A DNA stretch of 64,000 nt, taken from positions 1 to 64,000 of the forward strand of contig NZ_JAFHKT010000139.1 of assembly GCF_017052465.1 (NCBI RefSeq). Direction: 5' to 3'. The notes under the pieces were generated by a model that was not told where the DNA came from, made no database searches, and saw nothing but the letters and a program-made list of their open reading frames with translations. The DNA comes from Arthrobacter pascens (GTDB lineage Bacteria; Actinomycetota; Actinomycetes; Actinomycetales; Micrococcaceae). Shown here piece by piece: positions 1-8,312 of the stretch (its first letter is position 1; the number at the start of each line of letters is the position of its first letter). The translations under genes and the position numbers were made by a program.

Positions 1-171
1 GTCCCTACACATCAGAAACCGAGCGAGCAGCCACGTACCCCGATTGGCTACATCAGTACAATCATCACAGGACCCATACCGGCATCGGAGGAAAAACTCC
101 CATCAGCCGCGTTCATAACCTCCGTGGGAATTACACCTAGGCCCTGGGCCTCCGGCTGCCCGCCGGCCGCC

Positions 172-177
172 TAGACT
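172..177 (+). promoter_or_regulatory. -10 box of a leaderless vsr transcript
   Basis: TAGACT ends six bases before the vsr ATG. No Shine-Dalgarno sequence lies in between. A TAnnnT hexamer at this distance would start transcription at or next to the ATG, as in leaderless actinobacterial mRNAs. The same arrangement recurs at several other genes here. Bases 1-171 hold no gene that I can support. Confidence 0.5.
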
Positions 178-183
178 TTAATC

Positions 184-609
184 ATGGCGGACCGGCTGAC
201 CCCTGAGCAGCGCAGCTGGAACATGTCCCGGATCAGGGGAAAGAACACCAAACCCGAGTTGCTGGTGCGCAGCCTCCTGCATGCCAAGGGCTACAGGTAC
301 CGGCTGCACGGCGTCTCCCGCGGCAGCAAACTGCCGGGAAATCCCGACCTCGTGTTCGCAGGCCGCAGAAAGGTCATCTTCATCAACGGCTGCTTCTGGC
401 ACTTCCACGACTGCAGGGTGGGCCAGCACGCCCCCAAGGCCAACGCCGAGTTCTGGGAAACGAAAAGAACCAAAACCAGAAACCGCGACGCCGACCAGCG
501 CCGCCAGCTCGAAGGCGCCGGTTGGGAAGTCCTCACGGTATGGGAGTGCGAACTGAAGGACCGGACCGCCCTAGAGGAACAGCTGGAGCGGTTCCTCGCA
601 GCCCGTTGA
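184..609 (+). CDS. vsr: Very short patch repair endonuclease (Vsr)
   Basis: This 141-residue protein is of normal Vsr length. Vsr nicks beside the T of T:G mismatches that arise when 5-methylcytosine deaminates. The family pattern is complete: an N-terminal block (RSWNMSRIRGKNTKPE), the catalytic Asp in NPDLVF, the GCFWHFHDC segment with the conserved Cys/His residues that include zinc ligands, and the late Cys in VWECEL. The start has no ribosome site and is probably leaderless from the TAGACT box. Vsr normally partners a cytosine-5 methyltransferase, but none is visible in this window. McrBC, which cuts methylcytosine DNA, lies about 4 kb away. The gene is convergent with the next regulator. 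Confidence 0.95.
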   Translation: MADRLTPEQRSWNMSRIRGKNTKPELLVRSLLHAKGYRYRLHGVSRGSKLPGNPDLVFAGRRKVIFINGCFWHFHDCRVGQHAPKANAEFWETKRTKTRNRDADQRRQLEGAGWEVLTVWECELKDRTALEEQLERFLAAR

Positions 610-628
610 GCGCGGGGCTGCTGCGGCT

Positions 629-1384
629 TCAGCCCTGTTCGGGCGCCAGCCTGTAACCGACGCCGCGGACGGTCTGGAGCCAGCGGGGGTTTTGGGCAGA
701 ATCACCGAGTTTCTTGCGAAGATTACCCATGTGCACCTCGACGGCCCGCTCATCAGCCTCGCTGATGTAACTTCCGACGTCGTAGGGTTCGTCCCGCAGG
801 CGGCGCACCAGATCCGCCTTGGTGCGGACCATGCGGTTCGCCTCCAGCAGCGCGTGCAGCAGGTCGAATTCGGTTCGGGTCAGGCTGAGTTCGTGGCCGT
901 CCACGGCCACGGTACGGGACTCATAACTCAAATCAAGCCCATTGTGGCGGTAGCCTTTCGGATCGCCAGCCCCAACCAAAGGTGCGCCTGAGTCGTCGGC
1001 AAGGTCCGACGTCGACCGCGGCCGCCGCATCATGGCCGCAACGCGGGCACGCAGCTCCCTGGGCCGGAAGGGCTTCGTCAGGTAGTCATCGGCCCCGGAC
1101 TCCAAGCCGATGAGGGTATCCAGCTCCTCCGCCCGGGCGGTCAGCATCACGATGTACGCGTCCGAGAATTGGCGGATCTGCCGGGCCACTTCAAAGCCGT
1201 CGATGTCCGGCAGGCCAAGGTCCAACGTGATGACTGCCGGATCTAGGTTCTTGGCCGCCAGAACGCCTTCTGCCCCGCTGGACGCAGCCGTGACCTCAAA
1301 GCCTGCCTGCGTCAGGACAACCCGCACCAGTTCTCGAATGTCGTGGTCGTCTTCAATGACCAACCCCACGCGTGTGTCACCCAT
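629..1384 (-). CDS. OmpR-family response regulator
   Basis: This is a 251-residue two-component regulator. The N-terminal receiver domain (about 1-120) has the acidic pair near residues 12-13, a phospho-acceptor Asp at about 55 (ITLDLGLPD) and a conserved Lys in LTKPF. The C-terminal winged-helix DNA-binding domain ends with the typical LGDSAQNPRWLQTVRGVGYRL signature of the OmpR/PhoB class. It is divergent from the histidine kinase at 1485, which is almost certainly its partner. The signal and target genes cannot be read from the sequence. Confidence 0.93.
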   Translation of the reverse strand: MGDTRVGLVIEDDHDIRELVRVVLTQAGFEVTAASSGAEGVLAAKNLDPAVITLDLGLPDIDGFEVARQIRQFSDAYIVMLTARAEELDTLIGLESGADDYLTKPFRPRELRARVAAMMRRPRSTSDLADDSGAPLVGAGDPKGYRHNGLDLSYESRTVAVDGHELSLTRTEFDLLHALLEANRMVRTKADLVRRLRDEPYDVGSYISEADERAVEVHMGNLRKKLGDSAQNPRWLQTVRGVGYRLAPEQG

Positions 1385-1484
1385 CGCAGCCCCCTCAGCC
1401 CGCTACTTCCCGTCTGAAGTATAGCCCCCGCCCGTTATCCTGCTTCTATGCCTTTACCCGCCCAGCCCTTCCGGACCGGCACGA

Positions 1485-3146
1485 ATGAGTAAGCAAACAT
1501 GGAACGACACGTCGGGCCGGATGCTGCTCTTTAGGCGCCCTTTCCACGAATATTCCCTGCGGGGCCGCGTGGCGCTCAGCCAAATCCCGCTCTCCGTCAC
1601 CGCCGGGTTCACTGCAGTCCTCGTTCTAGCCTTCTTTCCGGAGACTCTGACGAATCCGCTTTTCATCAGTTTCCTGGTGTCACAGGTCGTCATCCTGATT
1701 GCCTGCTATGCCATTCCCTGGGACCGCTTGCCGTACCCGAGCTTCCTGGTCATTCCCGTGCTGGACTTGGTGTCCATCACGCTCGGCAGGGAGGGCGGCC
1801 AGGACAGCCTGACCGGAATCAGCCTGATGGCGGTCTTTCCCGTGATCTGGGTATGCGCCTCTGGGGTGTTTCCCAAGACAGCTGTGGCCTTTTCCTTTTT
1901 CGGGCCCCTCGGCATCATTTGGCTCCCGCTCCTGATCAAGGGCGACGTGTCCGGACAGGATTTGACCCGCTCCCTCCTGCTTCCGGTCATGATGCTGGGC
2001 ATCGGCGTTTCGGTGACCGTGATGACTCTGAGCATGGTCCGGCAGCAACGGGACCTGGAGGAAAAGGACGCCCAATTGCAGGGCGTGCTGGACGGCAGCA
2101 AGCGCCAGGAAAGGCTGCTGAATACAGTGCTCGACACGGTTCATCTGGGCGTGCTCGCTGTCGACGCCGGGGGGAACGACATCCTGATGAACCGGAAGCA
2201 ACGGGCCCACCACCGGTTGGCATCTCCGGCGGACAACGCCGATCCCAATGAATCGCAGCTGCTGGTCTTCGCCCCGGACCGGACCACCCCGGTTCCCGTG
2301 GAGCAGCGCCCGGTCCGCCGTGCCGTGCTCGGCGAGGAGTTCACCGACTACCTCGTCTGGCTTGGCGCCGGCGATGAACAGCGTGCCATCACAACGAGTG
2401 CGAGGCCGATGACCGACCATGACGGGAACTTTGCAGGGTCCGTCATTGTGTTCAGCGACGTCACCGAGCTGGTCAATGCCCTGGCGGCCAAGGACGACTT
2501 TGTCTCCAACGTTTCACATGAATTCCGCACGCCCTTGACGTCGATTCTCGGGTACGTCGAGCTGTTGCTCGACGACGACGAGCTGACCGAGGATCAGCGC
2601 GGCCCCCTGGATATCATCCAGCGCAACTCGGAACGCCTGCTTACCCTCGTTTCAGACCTCCTGTCGAGCAGAAGCGGGCAGCTCATCATCAGCCCCCACG
2701 CAGTGGACGTAGCCGACCTGGTCCGCGCGAGCATCAGCTCGGCCCAGCCCCGGGCTACGGAATCCGGCATCCGCCTGCGGGCTGATGCCCCCGAGCGGTT
2801 GGAGGCGCACGTCGATTCCGCACGCATCTCACAGGTGCTCGACAACCTCGTCTCGAATGCCATCAAATACTCCCCCAACGGCGGCGAAGTCACAGTCTCC
2901 CTCCGTGCCGACAATAGGAACGTGGTCTGCAGCGTGAGCGACAAGGGCATGGGAATGAGCGAACAGGACCAGAAGGAGGCCTTCGCGAAGTTCTTCCGCT
3001 CCGAGGCCGTCCGTAATTCCGCTATCCCCGGCGTGGGGCTTGGGCTCTCCATCAGCAAGGCCATCGTGGAGGCCCACGGCGGTACCGTTTCCCTGCGCAG
3101 CGAAAAAGGGCAGGGCACCACGTTTACGTTTGCGGTTCCGGTCTGA
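1485..3146 (+). CDS. Membrane sensor histidine kinase
   Basis: This 553-residue kinase has several N-terminal hydrophobic segments (about residues 25-180) that look like five or six membrane helices with little extracytoplasmic domain. A short coiled coil follows, then a PAS-like region, then a HisKA box with the phosphorylated His at residue 345 (NVSHEFRTPLTS). The ATPase domain has the N box (DNLVSNAIKYSPNGG) and G boxes (DKGMGMS, GVGLGLSISK). It is divergent from the OmpR-type regulator at 629-1384 and the two probably work together. A membrane-embedded sensor suggests that it detects membrane state or a lipophilic signal; this is inference. The ATG lacks a strong ribosome site. Confidence 0.93.
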   Translation: MSKQTWNDTSGRMLLFRRPFHEYSLRGRVALSQIPLSVTAGFTAVLVLAFFPETLTNPLFISFLVSQVVILIACYAIPWDRLPYPSFLVIPVLDLVSITLGREGGQDSLTGISLMAVFPVIWVCASGVFPKTAVAFSFFGPLGIIWLPLLIKGDVSGQDLTRSLLLPVMMLGIGVSVTVMTLSMVRQQRDLEEKDAQLQGVLDGSKRQERLLNTVLDTVHLGVLAVDAGGNDILMNRKQRAHHRLASPADNADPNESQLLVFAPDRTTPVPVEQRPVRRAVLGEEFTDYLVWLGAGDEQRAITTSARPMTDHDGNFAGSVIVFSDVTELVNALAAKDDFVSNVSHEFRTPLTSILGYVELLLDDDELTEDQRGPLDIIQRNSERLLTLVSDLLSSRSGQLIISPHAVDVADLVRASISSAQPRATESGIRLRADAPERLEAHVDSARISQVLDNLVSNAIKYSPNGGEVTVSLRADNRNVVCSVSDKGMGMSEQDQKEAFAKFFRSEAVRNSAIPGVGLGLSISKAIVEAHGGTVSLRSEKGQGTTFTFAVPV

Positions 3147-3189
3147 CGCTATGCCGGATCGCGGGCCGCGCTTCGCCGTGCCGGGCGCG

Positions 3190-3969
3190 TCAGGCCCGGT
3201 GGTGCTCAATGAGCCAGCCGGCGAGCTGGCGGGCGCGCCTTGCCGCCTCCACATCGCCTTCAGCAGCAGAAATGATGGACCCCTTCATCAGGATGTGCCA
3301 TGACCTGGAGAAATCTTCGGTCCGTTCCAGTCCTGCCTCGTCCGCGAGTTGCTTCACGTGACCGCGGATCTTGGCCAGGTAGTCGATGCTGGCCCGGCCC
3401 AAGGGATGCGAGGAGCCCATCTCGAGAAGCACGTTGATGAAGGAGCAGGCTTCGAAATCCGTGCGGCGGAACCAATCGGCGAACACGTCGAAGATGGCCA
3501 ACAGCTGCTCTTCGGGGGTGTCTGCCCGGCGTCGTGCCTCTCCGACGATCGCGTTGACGGTCCAGACGCGGTCGCGCTGTTCGAGGAAGGCGAGCACCAC
3601 CTGGTCCTTGGAGGCGAAGTGGCGGTAGAAAGTGGCTTTCGCGACGCCCGAACGGCTGATGAGTTCGTTGATGCCGACGTCGCGCACACCGCGGCGGGCG
3701 AAGAGATCGTAGGCCGCATTAACGATCCGTTCCCGGATCCCTGCGGCCCACGCCGCGCCCGCAATCGGTTCAGCGCCCACCATCGGTTCAGCGCCGGGCA
3801 ATTCGTTCGGGGTCGCGTCGGGCGCTTCGGCACCCGATTTGTGGCTCACTCCACCGGGCTGCACGTAGCGAGGGCCGCCGGGCAAGGCCTCAGTCTGCGG
3901 GCTGGACTGCAACCCGCCGGAAGGAAAAATCCCGGCGCTCGATGAAGCGGATCTGGATGAATCTTCCAT
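3190..3969 (-). CDS. TetR/AcrR-family transcriptional regulator
   Basis: A TetR helix-turn-helix lies at about residues 80-125 (RIVNAAYDLFARRGVRDVGIN ... VAKATFYRHFASKDQ), followed by an all-helical ligand/dimer domain. The 259 residues include an unusual 75-residue Ala/Pro/Gly-rich N-terminal extension. A later start is possible, but none has a convincing ribosome site. A TACGAT hexamer lies 8 bases upstream of the ATG and could serve a near-leaderless mRNA. A perfect-arm palindrome 26 bases upstream is the likely autoregulatory operator. The target may be itself and the small gene at 4147. Confidence 0.88.
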   Translation of the reverse strand: MEDSSRSASSSAGIFPSGGLQSSPQTEALPGGPRYVQPGGVSHKSGAEAPDATPNELPGAEPMVGAEPIAGAAWAAGIRERIVNAAYDLFARRGVRDVGINELISRSGVAKATFYRHFASKDQVVLAFLEQRDRVWTVNAIVGEARRRADTPEEQLLAIFDVFADWFRRTDFEACSFINVLLEMGSSHPLGRASIDYLAKIRGHVKQLADEAGLERTEDFSRSWHILMKGSIISAAEGDVEAARRARQLAGWLIEHHRA

Positions 3970-3994
3970 TTGTTAACATCGTAACCCCAAAGGG

Positions 3995-4014
3995 AAGACA
4001 GACTTGTCTGTCTT
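3995..4014. promoter_or_regulatory. Palindromic operator, probably for the adjacent TetR regulator
   Basis: Nine-base arms AAGACAGAC and GTCTGTCTT are perfect inverted copies around a TT centre. The palindrome lies between the divergent TetR gene and the small gene at 4147. Size, symmetry and position fit a TetR dimer or pair-of-dimers site. Confidence 0.65.
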
Positions 4015-4146
4015 GAGCTACAGTTTTCACAGACTGTTCAACTGGCTGGGGTGGAGGACCCAACCCGCACGTTGGCAGACTGGCGTTATCGGGCGCGAAG
4101 CACCATACTTCATTTGCTGCCTGAACCAGAGGATCCGGAGGGTGAC

Positions 4147-4449
4147 ATGTCGCAGAAGCTGATGCCGGCAGGACCGCGTGCCTCCGAACGGCTCGCCCTT
4201 TGGCCGGAATTCAACCAGCCTACGAAGGACCCGGAACTGGGACCGATGCGGCGGCAGGTCATGGCCATCATCTCCTCGATCCTGGACGATCCATGCCCGG
4301 AAGGCGCCGACATCCGGACCCGGTTGCGTGGTCTCCTTGCCCAACATGCCGGCTGCCCGGAGAAGGCCCTGCTCGAGCACCTGCGCTCAATGTACGGCGA
4401 CCTGGAAGATCCCTCGGCAGGCGACGACAGGGAAACGGAAGCCGTCTAG
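4147..4449 (+). CDS. Small hypothetical protein (100 aa)
   Basis: The frame is open from 4051. However, GGAGGG at 4137-4142 sits four bases before the ATG at 4147, which marks the likely start (MSQKLMPAGP...). The protein is soluble-looking, helical and acidic at the C-terminus, with no signal peptide or membrane segment. I do not recognise the family. It is divergent from the TetR gene across its palindrome, so it could be under that control. It ends 7 bases before the convergent mcrC stop. Confidence 0.6.
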   Translation: MSQKLMPAGPRASERLALWPEFNQPTKDPELGPMRRQVMAIISSILDDPCPEGADIRTRLRGLLAQHAGCPEKALLEHLRSMYGDLEDPSAGDDRETEAV

Positions 4450-4456
4450 AGAAGGC

Positions 4457-5761
4457 CTAGCGGCCGGTCCTCGCCTGGCGCACCACTTCCCCCCAGGACT
4501 GCCCGGCCAGATCAGCGACGGCGGCCAGGATCTCCGACGGGGGCCGCGAAAGGTCCAGCGGAAACTCCACGATGTCGATATCGGTGTTGAGGATCCGCCG
4601 CAGCTTCATTTCCCCTGCGCCGGCATAGATCAGCCAGGCCGTGGGCACCTGCAGGGCTGTGCAATAGGCCAGCATCTGGAAATGGTCGGCAGTCAGCGAC
4701 GCCCCGCGGTCCGCGCGTGCCCGGTAGTTGGCGTCGTAGACCACCACTGGTCTTCCCCCGAGCAGGTGCACCGCGTCGGGCCGCACAGTCAGCCGGTCCG
4801 AGTCCCGGACAGCCTCGTTGAGCATGGCGTTGTACTGCAGCCTCATTTCACCGGGGAAGCCCTTCATGGCATGGCGCAGGGCTTTGCCCAAAAAGTCCTC
4901 GAAGACCCGGTCCATGTCCACGACGAAGGAGGCAGTCCGCTCCGGTCCCTCTCCTGCCTCGGCCGAGGCATTGCGCAGGATGACCTCGGAGAGCCGGAGC
5001 ACGGCGTGATACCGGACATTCATCCGGCTGGCCTGCCACGGCGGCAGCGGGGCGCCGGACTGAAGCCGCGTGGCGGCGTCGAGCTTTCCCTCGAGCTGGC
5101 GCAGCCGGCTCAGCACCTCGGGACGGACGCCGGGAACGCGGGACATGCGCTCAAGTGCGGCCCGCAGGATCCGGTTCTCGGCGATGTCTTCGGTGAATTC
5201 GTCGTAGGACACTTCGAGCGGGACCAGCATCCCGGGCCGGCGCGAGATCTGGTCGGAGATGCGGATCCGGCCCTTGACCGTCCGGAGCGATTCGTCCACG
5301 GTGAGATAGCCCTGAAGCACGCCGCGCTGCAGGGCACGCTCGGCCAGCTGCACGAGGGACGCCGCCAGCGCACTCCACAGCTCGGTGTCCTCGGTGGCGG
5401 CAACCGGATCGTCGCGGAACCCCTGGTCACCTGCATAGCTCAGCAGGAACAGCAGCCGGTTCAGCCCCAGCCGGCCCTTCGGCCGGACGTCGAGCTGTAC
5501 CAGTGGTGTCCGCACGGAGCCCACCCTGCCCACCGGCTCGATCCGGTACAGGCCCATCCCCATGGGCGACGCCTTCGCGAGCCCGCTGGAATTGACGAAC
5601 GCAGCGCTGCCCGAATCCAGTTTCTCCACGACTCCGCCGGACAGTTCATCCAGCACGATGTGGCGAAAGCTCGGCGGGGCGCCAGTGCGCGGGGCTCCAA
5701 CACCCTCGGTGCGCGGGCCGCCAGTGCGTGCGGGGCCGGCGGCCCTGCTAGCGAGCCGCAA
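4457..5761 (-). CDS. mcrC: McrC-like subunit of McrBC restriction system
   Basis: At 434 residues this matches McrC family architecture: an N-terminal beta-rich part that activates the McrB ring (IVLDELSGG, GLYRIEPVGRVG) and a C-terminal PD-(D/E)XK nuclease. The nuclease Asp is in LTVRPDAV (about residue 328). The second motif reads VVYDANYR (about 345), where the family usually has D-A-K, so the catalytic Lys is Asn. The apparent start is TTG inside the end of mcrB (14-base overlap). The first 30 residues are low-complexity Pro/Arg/Gly and the true start may be later. It is co-transcribed with mcrB, which fits complex formation with the McrB GTPase. Confidence 0.9.
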   Translation of the reverse strand: MRLASRAAGPARTGGPRTEGVGAPRTGAPPSFRHIVLDELSGGVVEKLDSGSAAFVNSSGLAKASPMGMGLYRIEPVGRVGSVRTPLVQLDVRPKGRLGLNRLLFLLSYAGDQGFRDDPVAATEDTELWSALAASLVQLAERALQRGVLQGYLTVDESLRTVKGRIRISDQISRRPGMLVPLEVSYDEFTEDIAENRILRAALERMSRVPGVRPEVLSRLRQLEGKLDAATRLQSGAPLPPWQASRMNVRYHAVLRLSEVILRNASAEAGEGPERTASFVVDMDRVFEDFLGKALRHAMKGFPGEMRLQYNAMLNEAVRDSDRLTVRPDAVHLLGGRPVVVYDANYRARADRGASLTADHFQMLAYCTALQVPTAWLIYAGAGEMKLRRILNTDIDIVEFPLDLSRPPSEILAAVADLAGQSWGEVVRQARTGR

Positions 5762-7979
5762 GGCGTCCCATCAACTGATCCAGCCCGAAACGTTCCTCCA
5801 GCTGCGCCCGGGTCAGTTGCCCGTGATAGTGCTCCTCAAGCAGCGGCATGAGCTCGTACTTCCAGATCCGGCGCAGCCCGGCAGGACTTTGGGCGGCCTT
5901 CTTCATGAAGTAGGACGGACCGATCATGAGGTCGCGGTCCCACTCGTCGATGGAGTCGTTGAGCGCATCCAGCAGCAGCGCGGGCGTGGTGTCCAGCTGC
6001 CGCGCCTCCAGGAACCGCAGCAAGGACCCCTTCACCGGTTCGGTCTTCGGGTGCAGTTCGATGAAGGCGAAGCGGCGGCGGATTGCCGCATCCATCATGG
6101 CGATGGAGCGGTCCGCGGTGTTCATGGTGCCGATGATGTAGAGGTTGTCCGGCAGGGTGAACGGCTCGTTGGGGCTGTACTGCAGATAGATGCGGTCGTC
6201 GCGGTACTCCAGCAGGAAGTACAGCTCGCCGAACACCTTCGCGAGGTTGGCGCGGTTCATCTCATCGATGATCAGGAAGTACGGCTTCGACTCGTTGCCG
6301 GGCTTGGCGGCTTCCTCGGCGAGCCGGCGCAGCGGTCCCGCCACGAGTTTGAAGGACACCTGGCCCTCATCCGTCTTGTCCGGCCGGTAGCCCTCGAAGA
6401 AGTCCTCGTAGGCGTACGACGGGTGGAACTGCACCAGCTTCACCCGTTCGTCCGTGCTGTCCTGCGCGAGCTCGGCCGCGAGGTGCTTGGCGAGGTACGT
6501 TTTGCCGGTTCCGGGCGGGCCGTACAGCACCAGTTGCCGGTTTTCCTCCAGCAGCTCGGCGATCTCCTGCAGAGGTTCGAGGTCCATGTGCAGCGAGTCC
6601 GCGAACTCGCGCGTCAGCGGGCGGAACCCCTCCTGGACGGGAACGGCGACGGCGGCAGGTTCCGCACCGCCGTCGGGCTCTGCTTCCGCTTCAGCCGGCA
6701 AAAGCGCCTGCAGCGCCTGCACCACGCGCGTGACGTCGACGATAATCCCCGGAGTGGCGAGCTGGCGCTGCACGTGGCGCGGCAGTTCGGTCATGGCATG
6801 GGCGTCGTCAAACCAGCGGACCTTCCGGCGCATCCGGCGGTTGTCGCCGTTGTGGTCAGGCTCCCCCAGGACGACGCCGATCCGCACGGTCCCCGAGTTG
6901 TGGCAGAGGGCGAGGTCCCCCGGTTTCATGACGGTCAGGAAGGCGAAAACGGCCGTCTTGGTGTCCTCGCGCTCCACGTAGCCGAGGTGCTTGTAATCCT
7001 CGTCCACCGCGTGCTGCACCAGCCCGGCAGTCACGCCGGCGTCCAGCAAGCGGAGATGTTCGACGTCGAGCGTCACCTTCTCCTCCGCCTGCCAGGCGGC
7101 AAGCAGCTCGGCGTTGTCTTGGTGGGTGCGCAGCAGCCAGGCGCGGCGGCCCGGGTCCCCCACCTTGCGCCACTGGCTCACGAGGTGGCGGGAGTACCAG
7201 TCGATGCGCTGGCCGGCCTGCTCATCGAGGTGCAGGCGGATGCGCCGGATGTCGGCGGTGATTTCTTCGTCCGTGTCGCCCTTGGCCCCGCCCACCAGGG
7301 AGGCGAAGGCGTCGCGGATCTCCCGGCGTTCGACGTCGGCCACGACCGGTTCGAAGAAGCTGGGCCACGCGAGGTACTCGATGCTGCGCCGGATCGCGGA
7401 CTGGTCGTCGGGGGTGCCCGCGGCGAGCAGGTGGAAGGCCAGCGGGTCCTTCAGCGCCTTGTTGATGGTGGCCGTGGATTGCTGGTCCACATGCTGCACG
7501 AACCTGCAGAGCCACTTGAGGTGGTCCCAGATGGTCCAGTTGAATTCGGCGGTGCGGTCCCGGATGACGCCATGGTCCGTCATGCCCTTGTACAGCGCCT
7601 CGGGAAGCTCAAGCTGCGGTTCAATCCACGACGCCGCCTCGGTCACGCGGGCGCGCTTGACCTTGAGCGACTTCACCTCATGAGCCAGCGGCAGCGACTG
7701 CAGGAAGAGCAGCTCCACGGCGAGCTGCTTCGCCTGGCGGGAAGCGTCCGCGAGGTTGTTCCGCAGATTGGTCATCATGGGGGCCTTGGCGTCCGCCACC
7801 CCTCGCTCGAGACGTTCCAGGAGCTCCGCCGCTGCATCTGAGGTCCAGGTCTGTGTGCGCCCGTCAAGAGCCGATGGCTTGCCCTGAAGCCCCGCACCTA
7901 ACACGAACCAGGCCGCCTCTTCGATCTCCTTGGAGACTCCGAGGGCACGGTGCATGGCAGGCTTTGGGGCGGGGGTCAT
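5748..7979 (-). CDS. mcrB: McrB-like GTPase with N-terminal modified-base reader region
   Basis: This is a 743-residue AAA+ motor subunit. The C-terminal half has Walker A GPPGTGKT (about residue 485), Walker B with LIIDEMNRAN (about 570), and GTMNTADRS with the following Arg-rich sensor (about 620). These are hallmarks of the GTP-using McrB branch. The N-terminal 400 residues differ from E. coli McrB. Residues about 325-413 (MKPGDLALCHNSG ... RIGVVLGEP ... RRKVRWF) resemble a PUA/EVE-like fold, which in this family reads modified bases. That assignment is inferred from sequence pattern only. It forms an operon with mcrC. The ATG is preceded by TAAATT at 7 bases and no ribosome site, so the transcript is likely leaderless. 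Confidence 0.92.
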   Translation of the reverse strand: MTPAPKPAMHRALGVSKEIEEAAWFVLGAGLQGKPSALDGRTQTWTSDAAAELLERLERGVADAKAPMMTNLRNNLADASRQAKQLAVELLFLQSLPLAHEVKSLKVKRARVTEAASWIEPQLELPEALYKGMTDHGVIRDRTAEFNWTIWDHLKWLCRFVQHVDQQSTATINKALKDPLAFHLLAAGTPDDQSAIRRSIEYLAWPSFFEPVVADVERREIRDAFASLVGGAKGDTDEEITADIRRIRLHLDEQAGQRIDWYSRHLVSQWRKVGDPGRRAWLLRTHQDNAELLAAWQAEEKVTLDVEHLRLLDAGVTAGLVQHAVDEDYKHLGYVEREDTKTAVFAFLTVMKPGDLALCHNSGTVRIGVVLGEPDHNGDNRRMRRKVRWFDDAHAMTELPRHVQRQLATPGIIVDVTRVVQALQALLPAEAEAEPDGGAEPAAVAVPVQEGFRPLTREFADSLHMDLEPLQEIAELLEENRQLVLYGPPGTGKTYLAKHLAAELAQDSTDERVKLVQFHPSYAYEDFFEGYRPDKTDEGQVSFKLVAGPLRRLAEEAAKPGNESKPYFLIIDEMNRANLAKVFGELYFLLEYRDDRIYLQYSPNEPFTLPDNLYIIGTMNTADRSIAMMDAAIRRRFAFIELHPKTEPVKGSLLRFLEARQLDTTPALLLDALNDSIDEWDRDLMIGPSYFMKKAAQSPAGLRRIWKYELMPLLEEHYHGQLTRAQLEERFGLDQLMGRLAAR

Positions 7980-7986
7980 GCGTTCA

Positions 7987-7992
7987 AATTTA
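7987..7992 (-). promoter_or_regulatory. -10 box of mcrBC (leaderless)
   Basis: On the minus strand TAAATT lies seven bases before the mcrB ATG, with no Shine-Dalgarno sequence between. This is consistent with transcription starting at the start codon. Confidence 0.4.
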
Positions 7993-8032
7993 CAGGCTTA
8001 AGCTGAACGCCAGCACCACGGCGCTTGAGAAA

Positions 8033-8275
8033 CTACTTCCGGGTAGGCCGCGGCAGCCTCTTTCGGCCAAACGCAAAGTAACTGCCCGGACCGATGAAAT
8101 TGACCAGCGTGGCCAGCCTCCAGAACTTCTTGGAGCCGCGGATTTGCTCTGCCGGACGGCGGGAAAGGTCCCGCTGGGCGGCCACGAGGAAAGCCAGCTG
8201 CCCGGCGCCCACGATCACGGTCCCAAAGCGAGCTGCCGGGGGCATGTCCTTCCAGGATTTCTTCTTCTTTTTCAC
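8033..8275 (-). CDS. Small PLDc_N-like membrane protein
   Basis: An 80-residue protein with a Lys-rich N-terminus and two hydrophobic helices (about 17-33 and 54-68). It resembles the short phospholipase-D-nuclease N-terminal-like membrane proteins common in Arthrobacter. It starts with GTG behind a good AAGGAG site. No enzymatic residues are visible and its role is unknown. It may be transcribed on its own. Confidence 0.7.
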   Translation of the reverse strand: MKKKKKSWKDMPPAARFGTVIVGAGQLAFLVAAQRDLSRRPAEQIRGSKKFWRLATLVNFIGPGSYFAFGRKRLPRPTRK

Positions 8276-8312
8276 AGCGGCTCCTTATGGGTGGCGACAG
8301 GCCGTCGGTCTG

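Noticed and set aside
5562..7841. A 759-codon plus-strand open frame across mcrBC
   Set aside because: It is antisense to mcrB and mcrC, which have clear family motifs. Long antisense frames are expected in GC-rich DNA. Its translation is Arg/His/Gln-rich and matches nothing.
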